From NCBI RefSeq assembly GCF_013402795.1, contig NZ_CP058595.1, forward strand, positions 717,501 to 781,500: a stretch of 64,000 nucleotides of DNA, in the 5' to 3' direction. A program made the translations under genes and the position numbers. Under the pieces are notes generated by a model. The model was not told the origin of the DNA. It did not search any database and saw nothing but the letters and a program-made list of their open reading frames with translations. This document shows positions 51,088 through 60,312 of this stretch, one piece after another; position 1 is the first letter of the stretch; every line of letters starts with the position of its first letter. The DNA is from Costertonia aggregata. GTDB lineage: Bacteria; Bacteroidota; Bacteroidia; Flavobacteriales; Flavobacteriaceae.

Positions 51088-52383
51088 CTATTCAACCAAA
51101 ACAGATGTATCTATCGTAGCGAACGCCTGTTCCAAATCGGTTTTTAAATCTTCGATATCTTCCAAACCAACGGACAACCGAATCAAATCCTTGGTAACGC
51201 CCGAAGCTTCCTGTGCGGCATCATCAAGCTGTTGGTGCGTGGTACTAGCAGGATGTATGATCAATGATTTACTATCGCCGATATTGGCCAATAATGAAAA
51301 TATTTTAGTGGCGTCCGTCACTTTTTTTGCAGATTCAAATCCACCCTTAATACCAAAGGTTACGAGTCCACTTTGTCCGTTGGGTAGGTATTGCTGGGCC
51401 AAATCATAATATTTACTGCTTTCGAGACCTGGATAATTGACCCAAGCCACCTCGTCCCTACCTTCTAACCACTTCGCCAATGCCAAAGCATTTTCGCTGT
51501 GTTGCTTAATTCGAATAGGTAAGGTTTCCAAACCTTGCAGAATCTGAAACGCATTGAACGGACTCAAAGCACCGCCAAAATCACGTAATCCTTCCAAAAT
51601 CAATTTAAACGTAAACGCGGCCGCTCCCAATGCTTCACTGTATACCAAACCATGATACCCGGCAGAGGGCTCCGTAAATTCGGGGAACTTGCCATTGGTC
51701 CAATCAAAAGTGCCTGCATCTATGATAGCGCCACCTAGGGCCGTACCATTACCGTTAATGTATTTGGTAAGGGAATGTATGACCAAGTTGGCACCATGTT
51801 CAATAGGATTCAACAAAGCCGGGGAAGCTACCGTATTGTCAACGATAAAGGGAACCTGTGCCGCTTTCGCCTCTTTGGATATGGCCTTAAGATCTAAAAC
51901 GTCAAGTTTTGGATTACCCAAGGATTCCACAAAGAATGCCCGTGTATTTTCTTGTACCGCTTTTTTAAAGTTCTCTGGGTTAGAGGCGTCTACAAACGTG
52001 GTAGTAATACCCAATCTGGGCAAGGTCACACTCAACAAAGTGTATGTACCGCCATACAAGCTGCTGGATGCAACGATATGGTCTCCCGCTCGTAAAAGCG
52101 TCATCAATCCTGTTGAAATGGCGGAAGTTCCCGATGCAAAAACCACTGCGCCGACACCACCTTCCAGAGCGGCCAATCTGTTTTGTAGGGCCTCATTGGT
52201 GGGGTTGTTCAAACGGGTATAGATAAATCCCAATTCGGCCAACGAAAATAGGTTGGCGGCATGCTCGGTATTGTTGAACACGTATGATGTGGATTGGTAA
52301 ATAGGGATTGCCCTAGTGCCTTGCGTGTTGTTGGTGTCATGCCCTGCGTGTAAGGCGTTGGTTGCAAATTTTTGAGTACTCAT
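51088..52383 (-). CDS. metY: O-acetylhomoserine sulfhydrylase
   Basis: A 431-residue PLP enzyme started at MSTQKFATNALHAGHDTNNT. An open frame extends 64 codons further upstream, but that part lies in the leader RNA of a SAM-I riboswitch and is rejected. PIYQSTSYVF is near 32 and ALEGGVGAVVFASGTSAI near 75. The PLP-Lys region is VIHSLTKYINGNGTALGG near 208 and SLLANIGDSKSLIIHPASTTH lies near the end. It makes homocysteine from O-acetylhomoserine and sulfide and links the sulfate reduction genes to methionine. It is followed after about 106 bases by the metX-thrA fusion. Confidence 0.93.
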   Translation of the reverse strand: MSTQKFATNALHAGHDTNNTQGTRAIPIYQSTSYVFNNTEHAANLFSLAELGFIYTRLNNPTNEALQNRLAALEGGVGAVVFASGTSAISTGLMTLLRAGDHIVASSSLYGGTYTLLSVTLPRLGITTTFVDASNPENFKKAVQENTRAFFVESLGNPKLDVLDLKAISKEAKAAQVPFIVDNTVASPALLNPIEHGANLVIHSLTKYINGNGTALGGAIIDAGTFDWTNGKFPEFTEPSAGYHGLVYSEALGAAAFTFKLILEGLRDFGGALSPFNAFQILQGLETLPIRIKQHSENALALAKWLEGRDEVAWVNYPGLESSKYYDLAQQYLPNGQSGLVTFGIKGGFESAKKVTDATKIFSLLANIGDSKSLIIHPASTTHQQLDDAAQEASGVTKDLIRLSVGLEDIEDLKTDLEQAFATIDTSVLVE

Positions 52384-52561
52384 GATTTCTTTTGTTTTAT
52401 GTATTCCGTTTCTTTTTAAAGGAATACTGGTTCTTAATAGATTCCCGCCTTTGCGGCGGTAACAAAAAATTATTAAAAGCCAAACCCTAGCCGACCGACG
52501 TTGCGGATAGGTAAAATCAAAAAAAGTTATCAGAAAGTGAGATCGAAGAATTTCGATGACT

Positions 52562-52704
52562 GTTATCCTTCCCAATGGTCGGTATTTACCGCCAAGAAAT
52601 CCTGAATTTACTTCAGGACAGGGTAGAATTTAGCACCTTCTTTGTATGGAACAAAGGGTTGCTAAGGCTTCAAAGGGTCTAATCCCTCCACCTTTCTTGA
52701 TAAC
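52562..52704 (-). promoter_or_regulatory. SAM-I (S-box) riboswitch of metY
   Basis: On the minus strand P1 is GTTATC (52704-52699) with GATAAC (52567-52562). The blocks AAGAAAGGTGGAGGGA, TTTGAAGCC, TAGCAACC and AAGGTGCTA are in order, followed by an extra hairpin (TCCTGAAG...TTCAGGA-like) and GGTAAATACC. A second GATAAC followed by TTTTTTT lies about 30 bases further down and could compete for the P1 5' strand, a possible expression platform. Confidence 0.92.
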
Positions 52705-52955
52705 TATTCAATATATGTTTGAACTTTATACAGCACAAATTAAAGTCAGAAAGTTTTAAAAACCTAATGATTCGCGTAAATTTCAAAAAAACCTAATGTT
52801 TTGATGGTATAAATTAAAAATACCCTCTAGTAGGTTTCTAGAAAGAAACTAAACGAACTTGTAGTTATATTTGTTAAGATTTAGATACATAGTTACTAGT
52901 GATTATATATAATTGTTACCATTTATTTTGAAAATTCAGTTCAGAGTCAACTTTT

Positions 52956-53069
52956 ATGACAGAATATTTTCCAATAGTATTTGCAATAATCATAATTGGG
53001 ATTTTAGCATATCGATACAGAAATAAAAGTGGTGGAGATTCTGATTTCGACAACTTTGACTTTGATTAA
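52956..53069 (+). CDS. very small single-pass membrane protein, hypothetical
   Basis: 37 codons from ATG at 52956 to TAA at 53069. A transmembrane helix (FPIVFAIIIIGILAYRY) is followed by a basic turn and an acidic tail (GGDSDFDNFDFD). The layout (short helix, positive cytoplasmic edge, acidic end) is that of real small membrane proteins. It stands alone in a gap, with no family known to me. Confidence 0.45.
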   Translation: MTEYFPIVFAIIIIGILAYRYRNKSGGDSDFDNFDFD

Positions 53070-53169
53070 AAAATCTAGAGTTTTAAAAGTGTTATAGACG
53101 GACTTCCAAATCGAACGTTGTCTGAACGCAGATGGATTTTTTAGAGAGTTTCTTCAATTTGGCGACAGC

Positions 53170-53739
53170 TTGGAAAGGACAGGAAAAATCGAAATAATAC
53201 CTGACCTATCACAAGACTTGTCAATAGATATAAAAATGTATTCCTACGCTACACCTCCTGATTTTCCCGGGATTGACGATATTGAGGTGATTCAAAGAAA
53301 AACTGATTCGGTTTTTCAAACTTGGCTAAACGGATCCCCTGAACTTGTTAACGCATATCCGATATTTATAAGAAATTCTTCAAATGACAGTCTGCATATT
53401 GACAACCAAGATGGACATCTCTTTATGATTCAAAAAGCGAAAGACCCCAACGGAATTTGGAGACCAATTGAATATTGGACATACTCAACTTGTGGCAATA
53501 GCTATGGTTATACCTCTATTGGACCAAACGACATAATTGTAATCAAGAAAATCAGGCATCAGGGGCCATTTGGAACCAAGCTCAGACTTAAAATAAAGAA
53601 CAACAACAAAATAGTTTATTCAAAGCCCTTTGATGGTTCTATTCACGTTGAACAATTTGAATTTGAAAATATAGAGTCTTGGACAAAAAAACGCCTTGAA
53701 GACAAATATTATAGAGAAAGAATATTTTTCAATAAATAA
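53170..53739 (+). CDS. hypothetical protein, start uncertain and possibly 5'-truncated
   Basis: About 189 residues from a TTG at 53170. In the same frame the coding-like sequence continues upstream to about 53098 without an ATG (it includes ADGFFREFLQFGDS). The true start may therefore be TTG/GTG, or the gene may be a fragment of a longer one. An internal ATG at residue 23 is also possible. The protein is soluble, with an SPELVNAYPIFIRNSSNDSLHI segment and PIEYWTYSTCGNSYG. No domain was recognised. The beta-rich shape with NSSNDSLHI suggests a small beta sandwich. It lies in an AT-rich accessory stretch. Confidence 0.5.
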   Translation: MERTGKIEIIPDLSQDLSIDIKMYSYATPPDFPGIDDIEVIQRKTDSVFQTWLNGSPELVNAYPIFIRNSSNDSLHIDNQDGHLFMIQKAKDPNGIWRPIEYWTYSTCGNSYGYTSIGPNDIIVIKKIRHQGPFGTKLRLKIKNNNKIVYSKPFDGSIHVEQFEFENIESWTKKRLEDKYYRERIFFNK

Positions 53740-53880
53740 CATGTGCTAACATTTGCAATAATTCATTACTCCATTTTAACTAAATTCAACTCATTAACAA
53801 AACGGTTGAATTTCGTTGTTACAGATATTGAGAAGTACACGGACTGGCATATAAACCACTTATTGAAACCTTTTATTTAG

Positions 53881-55128
53881 TTAATTTGGATTCCATAGGG
53901 TAATAGTCTCTTGGTCATTTAATCTAAATGTGGTTTGAGTAAACCGCAAATCTTCTAAATCTAAGTTTGGATATTGCTCTAACAACTCATCAGGTAGCTC
54001 ACCAATGGTTGGATAATGATTTTCTTTTGACTGTACAGACCATGTCCATGTTTTTATTGATGCACCGTCTAAATTCGTCCAATATGAAGTTTTAAGAAGA
54101 TAACCAGTAAGGTTGATATTAAATTTAAAATTTGTAATTGAAGCATCCTCAATTGACATTAATGGTTGTTCAGGTATAACTACAACATCTGGTAATTCCC
54201 CAACTTTTCTGTAGCGATACTCATATTTAGGTGTTGGCTTAATACTAAATTTAATATCATATGAGTCGAACCTGTTTAATTCACCCGCTCTCAGAACCCC
54301 CTCCAAACCTGCAGTAGAAAATATACTACTTAAAGCGTACGATTCCTTAGGTTCGGAGCTAGAGCCTATCAAACTAAAAGATAAGCCGTAATGTTGGGGA
54401 TAATCTATTTCTAAATATTTATCATAATTACTAAAATTAGAATAATCCAATTTCAGACTATCCCCAACATTGTAGTTTGACAAAACATAGTATTTGGAAT
54501 TTTGATTACCATCTTGTACTGATATGATATAGTCTCTTTTAGATTCTAATATGTCAAAGTCGCCAAAATATGAGACTAAATTACCTTGAACAGCTTTGCC
54601 TGGCGCAAGCAATCCCGAAGTTTCTCCGTTCCATGCCGAAAAACCTGTCACCACTCCATTGACATTTGGTATGTTATCTACAACCAAGTTAAAAGATCCA
54701 GTCTTAGCGCTAAGATTCCCTGCTTCACAGCTATAGTCCAACGTTTCACCTTTTTTAAATTGAGAGATTGAACTAAGGGAGTACCCAGGATTCTCACCTT
54801 CCGAACCGATAATGAAAACGGTAACCGTAAAATCATCTGGTGTTTCATTCTCTAAAGCCTTAAATTCTAAACTTTCATTTATTAGATAGTTAAAGGGTTT
54901 AAAGTCGATTAACTCACCTTTTTCGGTATGTAGAATAACATAAAAGTCAAAACTCCCCAAAATTAGATTACAACCCGTTTTGAAAGTGAAATAAGTAGAA
55001 AGTTTTTGTTCTTCAACTACATCCTCTTCTATCGCTTCTTCGCCCGTTAGCTCTTCCATACTATCTTGCGTTGAACAGCTTGTAGTTAGAAAGACTAGGA
55101 ATAGAAAAATAGATAAATATGATTTCAT
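53881..55128 (-). CDS. large lipoprotein of unknown function
   Basis: A 415-residue protein with a clear lipoprotein signal (YLSIFLFLVFLTTSCS; lipid-carrying Cys at about 18). An acidic spacer follows (EELTGEEAIEEDVVEEQ), typical of Bacteroidota surface lipoproteins. The rest is beta-rich: DFYVILHTEKGELIDFKPF, NLVVDNIPNVNGVVTGFSAWNG, and YLEIDYPQHYGLSFSL. The acidic residues after the Cys fit the lipoprotein export signal known in Bacteroidota. No family or catalytic motif was recognised. It is alone in the accessory stretch. Confidence 0.65.
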   Translation of the reverse strand: MKSYLSIFLFLVFLTTSCSTQDSMEELTGEEAIEEDVVEEQKLSTYFTFKTGCNLILGSFDFYVILHTEKGELIDFKPFNYLINESLEFKALENETPDDFTVTVFIIGSEGENPGYSLSSISQFKKGETLDYSCEAGNLSAKTGSFNLVVDNIPNVNGVVTGFSAWNGETSGLLAPGKAVQGNLVSYFGDFDILESKRDYIISVQDGNQNSKYYVLSNYNVGDSLKLDYSNFSNYDKYLEIDYPQHYGLSFSLIGSSSEPKESYALSSIFSTAGLEGVLRAGELNRFDSYDIKFSIKPTPKYEYRYRKVGELPDVVVIPEQPLMSIEDASITNFKFNINLTGYLLKTSYWTNLDGASIKTWTWSVQSKENHYPTIGELPDELLEQYPNLDLEDLRFTQTTFRLNDQETITLWNPN

Positions 55129-55832
55129 ATTTTGTTCAGTATTTATATTGAAATAACTTCACGAAGTTAGATAATATTTTCTTTGCTTTATATAGCTACT
55201 GTAAGGAAATTCATGTTTAATTTCGATGAAAATGCAGGAACACTTAAGTTTCGATCATTGAGTAAATGTTGGTTTGCTTCATAACTACACACAGCTCTGT
55301 CCCAAGCGACAATTGATCTTTAATACTGGATATTTCTGAAAATCTTATTCTTTCTGATTGCACTATTAATTTCAAGAGATTAAAAACTTAAGCCATAATG
55401 GGATTGAAAACTGTTCTGTAAAAAGAGACACAAGCGGATTAATGAAATCCTCGCTCAAAAGCAATATTTATGCAAACATGTCTTCCAATTTATATAAAAC
55501 AGATACGCAGATAGTTTGCTAGCTTTACCAATGTGGGTTAGAAAATCGCAAGCAAAACTTTTAAGTAAAAAAGAAAGCCAAAGCAATAAAAAAAGCTCAA
55601 AATGTACGATTTCACATTTGCAGAATAAAAAACCATGACTAACAACACCTATAACGAATAGGGTATAAAGTACTATATTTAAAAGCTTAAGCATAATTAC
55701 CAAACCCACAAAATCTTTGGGGTTTAGCTTTGGATAAGAAAAGAAAAGCTAAACAATAAGTTTTAACTACGTCGGCAGACGCAGACTCAACGTTTCCTTG
55801 CCTGCTCTATTTGCCATATATGGGAGCGTTAA
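55129..55832. other. 704-bp gap without a supported gene
   Basis: AT-rich sequence. The longest frame (minus strand, 55455-55709) is Phe/Leu/Cys-rich and looks like chance. No hairpin, riboswitch or repeat of the families described here was found. The end near 55760-55800 (TACGTCGGCAGACGCAGACT) is more GC-rich and may be a remnant of something, but I cannot assign it. Confidence 0.4.
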
Positions 55833-57770
55833 CTACTCCAACACACTAAACTCCAAACTAGAATCGGTAAAAACCGTGTGGGTCTGGGTTTTAAAATCTT
55901 CCTCATCTGCTTTAAAGATATTTTCCACATAGGTTTGCGGGTTTAAATCGATCAACGGAAACCATGTGCTTTGCACTTGTACTTGAAGCTTATGGCCTTT
56001 TTTGATCGTATGGAAAACGTCCTGCAATTTTATATTGACTTCGGTTTTTTGATCGGGCACAAAAGGTTCTGGGTTCTCAAAACTATTTCGAAACCTTCCC
56101 CGCAATACTTCGCTCCGTACCATTAAATGATAGTTGCTCATTTTTAAGTGGTCTTGCATTTCTTCGTTCGTTTCTGTTTTTGCGGGGTGCACATCGATTA
56201 CCTTAACGATCCAGTCGGCTGCCGTTCCCGTTGTAGCCACTTTCAGTTTTGCCAAAATATCCCCGGCCAGGGTGAAATCGGCTTCCATGACATCGGTCTC
56301 AAAAACCAGCACATCAGAACGGCGAGCGGCAAAACGTTGATCGTCAGTCATATATTTTCTGGGTGTAAATACCGACTTTACGTCCTCGGAATAGGGTACC
56401 GGTTTTTTGATATCGCTTATAAAATCAATACCTGCTTCCGCTTTTTGGTCAACCGTCAACTGCTGATCTACGGATAGGAACATTTCTTTCTTCTGTACAC
56501 CTTTGGGTGGCCAAGCATCAAATTGCTTCCATTCTTTTTTACCCGAATCAAATACGTAGGCTTCGGGCAGGCCACTATTTTTATCACCGCTTCCTTTTAA
56601 GAAATGATTGAAAAATTTAGTTTCGATGTTTTCTTGAAAAAACTCGGATATGCTATCTCCAAAATAGTAATTGCCCACTACGGTACGGCCATCTCTTTTC
56701 GCCCATCTGCCGTGGTCCCAGGGGCCAAAAACCATGGTGTTATAGTTTTCTTTATTATACTTTTCAATATTCTTGTACGTTTCTAACGGGCCGTACAAAT
56801 CCTCGGCATCAAACCAACCGCCAACGACCATGGTCGCCACATGCGATTTTACATTCCTCAAATGTTGAATGAGTCCGCGACTCTGCCAAAGTTCATCATA
56901 GTTGGGGTGCTCTTTAAGTTCGTTCCAGAAAAAATCATCGGTCATTTCATCGGGAGCCAATGATGGCTTGTCTTCCAAACCGTACTCAAAAAAAGAATTT
57001 AAATTCTTTAAAGGCCCCTTATCCAAGAAAAACTGATATTGATCTTCGGTACCTAGATCCGGTAACGTGTACCAAGCTGTATCAATAGGCTGGTCTCCAT
57101 TGGGCCGTGGCGTTCCAAAAAGGGAAGTTGCTCTAAAATAGCTCAACAAATACGCTCCATTATGATGAAAATCATCAAAAAAGAAGTCACCGATACTCGC
57201 TTGGGGCGAAGCCGCCTTTAATGCAGGGTGTGCGTCTACGGTAGCGTAAGTGGAATAAAACCCAGGATAGGAAATGCCCCAAATACCCACTCTACCATTA
57301 TTGTTTTCTACATTGTTCACCAACCATTCGATAGTGTCATAGGTATCCGAGCTTTCATCAATATCGGTATCCGAGGTTTTATTGGGAATATAGGCGCGCA
57401 TATTCTCATAATGGCCTTCGCTCAACCATCTTCCCCGTACATCTTGATATACGATAATATTACCTTCTTTCATCATATGGATATTGGGTCCGATTTTTGC
57501 CTTGAACTTTCCTTCGCCATACGGTCTGGAACTGTACGGAGTACGTTGCATGATGATGGGATATTTTTTTGATGTGTCCTTTGGAGAATAAATCGTTGTG
57601 TGCAGTTTTACACCATCACGCATGGCAATATCCACTTCTTGCTTAGTATAGTTATCGGCGACATAAGTGTCCGTTACTTCGGCCGTTTCGGCTTTTGTAT
57701 TGGTTTTACCGCACGAAAGTAGCAGTGTTATCAATAAAAGTAGAATTGGAACCTTTGAATTGAATTTCAT
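55833..57770 (-). CDS. CocE/NonD-family serine hydrolase (X-Pro dipeptidyl-peptidase S15 type), lipoprotein
   Basis: A 645-residue exported hydrolase with a lipoprotein signal (PILLLLITLLLSCGK, Cys at about 20). The alpha/beta-hydrolase core starts KQEVDIAMRDGVKLHTTIYSP. The nucleophile motif is VGIWGISYPGFYSTY (Gly-x-Ser-Tyr-x-Gly). The Asp is in MVVGGWFDAEDLYGPLE and the His in MVFGPWDHGRWAKRDG. A C-terminal jelly-roll domain (about 440-645) carries LKVATTGTAADWIVKVIDVHP and HKLQVQVQSTWFPLIDLNP. Members include cocaine esterase, glutaryl-acylases and X-Pro peptidases. The natural substrate is probably an ester or peptide outside the cytoplasm. It starts 53 bases after a terminator hairpin. 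Confidence 0.9.
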   Translation of the reverse strand: MKFNSKVPILLLLITLLLSCGKTNTKAETAEVTDTYVADNYTKQEVDIAMRDGVKLHTTIYSPKDTSKKYPIIMQRTPYSSRPYGEGKFKAKIGPNIHMMKEGNIIVYQDVRGRWLSEGHYENMRAYIPNKTSDTDIDESSDTYDTIEWLVNNVENNNGRVGIWGISYPGFYSTYATVDAHPALKAASPQASIGDFFFDDFHHNGAYLLSYFRATSLFGTPRPNGDQPIDTAWYTLPDLGTEDQYQFFLDKGPLKNLNSFFEYGLEDKPSLAPDEMTDDFFWNELKEHPNYDELWQSRGLIQHLRNVKSHVATMVVGGWFDAEDLYGPLETYKNIEKYNKENYNTMVFGPWDHGRWAKRDGRTVVGNYYFGDSISEFFQENIETKFFNHFLKGSGDKNSGLPEAYVFDSGKKEWKQFDAWPPKGVQKKEMFLSVDQQLTVDQKAEAGIDFISDIKKPVPYSEDVKSVFTPRKYMTDDQRFAARRSDVLVFETDVMEADFTLAGDILAKLKVATTGTAADWIVKVIDVHPAKTETNEEMQDHLKMSNYHLMVRSEVLRGRFRNSFENPEPFVPDQKTEVNIKLQDVFHTIKKGHKLQVQVQSTWFPLIDLNPQTYVENIFKADEEDFKTQTHTVFTDSSLEFSVLE

Positions 57771-57822
57771 AGTGATTTAATTGATTTCCTAAAACTACAA
57801 AGTAATATGGGGCAACCCAAAT

Positions 57823-57848
57823 AAAAAACAGGACTTGAAAAAGCCCTG
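57823..57848 (-). terminator. rho-independent terminator after metK
   Basis: On the minus strand CAGGGCTT (57848-57841) pairs with AAGTCCTG (57836-57829), one mismatch, TTTC loop, then TTTTTT (57828-57823). It is 256 bases past the metK stop and 53 bases before the start of the hydrolase gene. The stretch 57849-58103 between them shows no gene. Confidence 0.7.
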
Positions 57849-58103
57849 ATTATATTTTACAAGTGGATTTCTGAAACCTGTAGTATGTACAACAGAATAA
57901 AATCATTTTTTAGGGAATAGCCTGTCTCCGAACGGGACACGAAGCGCAATCTTATTATGGGATTCTCGTAGCTCGTGCCACGCTGTGTCGAAATGGCCAC
58001 ATCATTAAAAGTTTACAAAAACGAAAGTAACCGCAATCAGATTGCAGGGTTTTAAGCTTTGACCGGATAATGAAGTAACGGGGTATTCAACACATTGAAA
58101 AAT

Positions 58104-59360
58104 CTAGAGCGCAAAGGCTTTTTTTATTTCTTCAACCCTATCCAACTTTTCCCAAGTGAAGAGTTCAACCTCTTTTTCTACCCTACCATTATAGGGCGAT
58201 TCAAAAACTTTGGTAACTATTTTTGGTTCTTTCCCCATATGACCATAAGCGGCCGTTTCCAAATAGATAGGGTTTCTTAGCTTCAGCCTGTCCTCAATGG
58301 CAAAAGGGCGCATATCAAAAAGTCTGGCGACTTTTTCGGCAATTTCGCCATCGGTCATATCCACATTTGCCGTACCGTAGGTATCCACGAAAATAGACGT
58401 TGGCTCAACTACGCCAATGGCATAGCTTACCTGCACCAATATTTCATCTGCTACACCAGCCGCAACCAAATTTTTGGCAGCATGTCGGGCCGCATAGGCC
58501 GCACTGCGATCTACCTTGCTTGGGTCTTTACCGCTAAAGGCACCGCCCCCATGGGCGCCTTTACCACCGTAGGTATCCACAATAATTTTTCTCCCAGTCA
58601 GGCCCGTATCGCCATGTGGGCCACCGATCACGAATTTCCCGGTCGGGTTGATGTGATATTTTATCTGGTCGTCAAATAACTTTTGTGTGCCAGCCGGTAA
58701 TTGCGCCTTGACCTTCGGAATTAAAATGGAAATGATGTCCGACTTTATCTTTGCCAACATTTTTTCGTCATCGGCGTCAAAAGCATCGTGTTGTGTCGAA
58801 ATTACAATGGTATCGATTCGTTGGGGTAGATTCTCGTTGGAATACTCGATAGTGACCTGCGCTTTAGCATCGGGGCGTAGATAGTCAATTTGTGTTCCCT
58901 CTCTCCGCAAATCGGCCAAAGTCCTTAAAATTCGATGTGAAATATCCAAGGCCAATGGCATGTAGTTTTCAGTTTCCTTGGTGGCATAGCCGAACATCAT
59001 CCCTTGGTCACCGGCGCCTTGTTCTTCCTTAGAACCCCTATCCACTCCTTGATTGATGTCTTGGGATTGCTCATGTATCAATGAAATGACACCGCAAGAA
59101 TCGCCACTAAATTGGTATTCCCCTTTTGTGTAGCCTATGGTGTTGATTACATCCCTGGCGATGTTTTGAACATCCAGATACGTGTCGCTTTTCACTTCGC
59201 CTGCCAAAACAACCTGACCTGTAGTCACCAAGGTTTCGCAAGCTACCTTGCTTTCCGGGTCAAAAGCTAAAAAATGATCTAATAAGGCGTCACTGATTTG
59301 GTCTGCGACTTTGTCCGGATGCCCTTCACTAACGGACTCAGAAGTAAATAAATATGACAT
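58104..59360 (-). CDS. metK: S-adenosylmethionine synthetase
   Basis: A 418-residue enzyme making SAM from methionine and ATP. Family blocks are [21 protein letters not shown] at the start, [15 protein letters not shown] near 42 and [13 protein letters not shown] near 115. [24 protein letters not shown] follows near 242 and [22 protein letters not shown] near 270. It is a cytosolic homotetramer or dimer in the family. It is preceded by a SAM-II-type riboswitch, so its product should lower its own synthesis. It is complete and of normal length for Bacteroidota. Confidence 0.96.
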   Translation of the reverse strand: MSYLFTSESVSEGHPDKVADQISDALLDHFLAFDPESKVACETLVTTGQVVLAGEVKSDTYLDVQNIARDVINTIGYTKGEYQFSGDSCGVISLIHEQSQDINQGVDRGSKEEQGAGDQGMMFGYATKETENYMPLALDISHRILRTLADLRREGTQIDYLRPDAKAQVTIEYSNENLPQRIDTIVISTQHDAFDADDEKMLAKIKSDIISILIPKVKAQLPAGTQKLFDDQIKYHINPTGKFVIGGPHGDTGLTGRKIIVDTYGGKGAHGGGAFSGKDPSKVDRSAAYAARHAAKNLVAAGVADEILVQVSYAIGVVEPTSIFVDTYGTANVDMTDGEIAEKVARLFDMRPFAIEDRLKLRNPIYLETAAYGHMGKEPKIVTKVFESPYNGRVEKEVELFTWEKLDRVEEIKKAFAL

Positions 59361-59447
59361 TCTTAGGTTTTAATTCTGGAAGATTTGACGTAATACCTTA
59401 AAGTAGCTTACTTCTCTGAAGAGATTCCAAATTACGTTTGGAACAAA

Positions 59448-59519
59448 CTGCTTTAGCATTTTTCTTGTGCCAAACTTAGTTTGGCATCCGAGGTTGCAAT
59501 CAGTCAAATCCTTCCTCTA
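59448..59519 (-). promoter_or_regulatory. SAM-II-type riboswitch upstream of metK
   Basis: On the minus strand a P1 stem GAGG/CCTC (59517-59514, 59493-59490) encloses AAGGATTTGACTGATTGCAA. The tail AAAAATGCTAAAGCAG (59463-59448) follows, matching the layout of SAM-II: loop with GATTT and TTGCAA, then an A-rich segment ending in GCTAAA that forms the pseudoknot. An extra perfect hairpin GCCAAAC/GTTTGGC (59475-59469, 59485-59479) sits in between, as in some SAM-II variants. No terminator is visible before metK; control is probably at translation start, about 90 bases downstream. Confidence 0.7.
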
Positions 59520-59530
59520 GTTTGATATGG

Positions 59531-59538
59531 CAAAAGTA
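59531..59538 (-). promoter_or_regulatory. probable -7 promoter box of metK
   Basis: On the minus strand TACTTTTG matches TAnnTTTG exactly. It lies about 11 bases before the first base of the riboswitch P1, a good distance for a transcript starting just ahead of the aptamer. The -33 box is not clear. Confidence 0.45.
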
Positions 59539-59690
59539 CGTATTTGCAAAAGAAATAAAAACTTTGATTTACTTTTATCTATGTTGTAATTCAACAAGTA
59601 TTCTTTCCCAAACCCGTTATACTTTGTATATTGTATGCCCCAACTTTTTTAAAGACAAAACAACATCACTAACCATAAACAACACGTAGT

Positions 59691-60305
59691 ATGCATATTG
59701 CAGTTGCAGGAAACATAGGGGCTGGCAAAACTACCTTGACTAGATTACTTTCAAAACACTATAAATGGGAAGCCCATTTTGAGGATGTCGTGGACAATCC
59801 CTATTTGGATGACTTCTATACCCAAATGGAACGTTGGAGTTTTAACCTTCAGATCTATTTTTTGAACAGCAGGTACAGACAAATACTACAGATCAGGGAA
59901 AGTGGTAAAAATATCATACAGGACAGGACCATTTATGAGGATGCCCATATTTTCGCGCCCAATTTGCATGCAATGGGTTTAATGACCAATAGGGATTTTC
60001 AAAACTATTCAAGTTTGTTCGAATTGATGGAAAGTTTGGTAAAACCACCGGATATATTGATTTATCTCAGAAGCTCTATTCCTAATTTGGTAAAGCAAAT
60101 CCACAAACGGGGAAGGGAATATGAAAATACCATATCGATCGACTATTTAAGCCGACTCAATGAGCGCTACGAAGCTTGGGTACATGGGTATGAAAAAGGG
60201 AATTTATTGGTCATTGATGTTGACAATCTCGATTTTGTAGACAATCCCGAACACTTGGGAGAGGTCATCAACAAAATTGATGCAGAAATCAACGGACTGT
60301 TCTAA
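59691..60305 (+). CDS. deoxynucleoside kinase
   Basis: A 204-residue P-loop kinase of the deoxyadenosine/deoxyguanosine kinase family. The P-loop AVAGNIGAGKTTLTRLL is near residue 4, substrate-binding DRTIYEDAHIFAP near 79 and the LID region KQIHKRGREYENTI near 140. It salvages deoxynucleosides by 5'-phosphorylation; base specificity cannot be read with certainty. It is transcribed divergently from metK and converges on the App1-like gene (7 bases between stops). Confidence 0.88.
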   Translation: MHIAVAGNIGAGKTTLTRLLSKHYKWEAHFEDVVDNPYLDDFYTQMERWSFNLQIYFLNSRYRQILQIRESGKNIIQDRTIYEDAHIFAPNLHAMGLMTNRDFQNYSSLFELMESLVKPPDILIYLRSSIPNLVKQIHKRGREYENTISIDYLSRLNERYEAWVHGYEKGNLLVIDVDNLDFVDNPEHLGEVINKIDAEINGLF

Positions 60306-60312
60306 ACCGCTC

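Noticed and set aside
52384-52575. 64-codon N-terminal extension of the metY frame
   Set aside because: It runs through the 3' part of the SAM-I riboswitch and its platform; the protein family starts at the ATG at 52383.
55455-55709. 84-codon frame on the minus strand in the 55 kb gap
   Set aside because: Phe/Leu/Cys-rich composition, no family, no neighbours in the same transcript, and AT-rich random sequence often gives such hydrophobic frames. Not supported as a gene.
57849-58103. Gene between metK and the CocE-type hydrolase
   Set aside because: No frame with coding character; only the terminator at its lower edge is supported.
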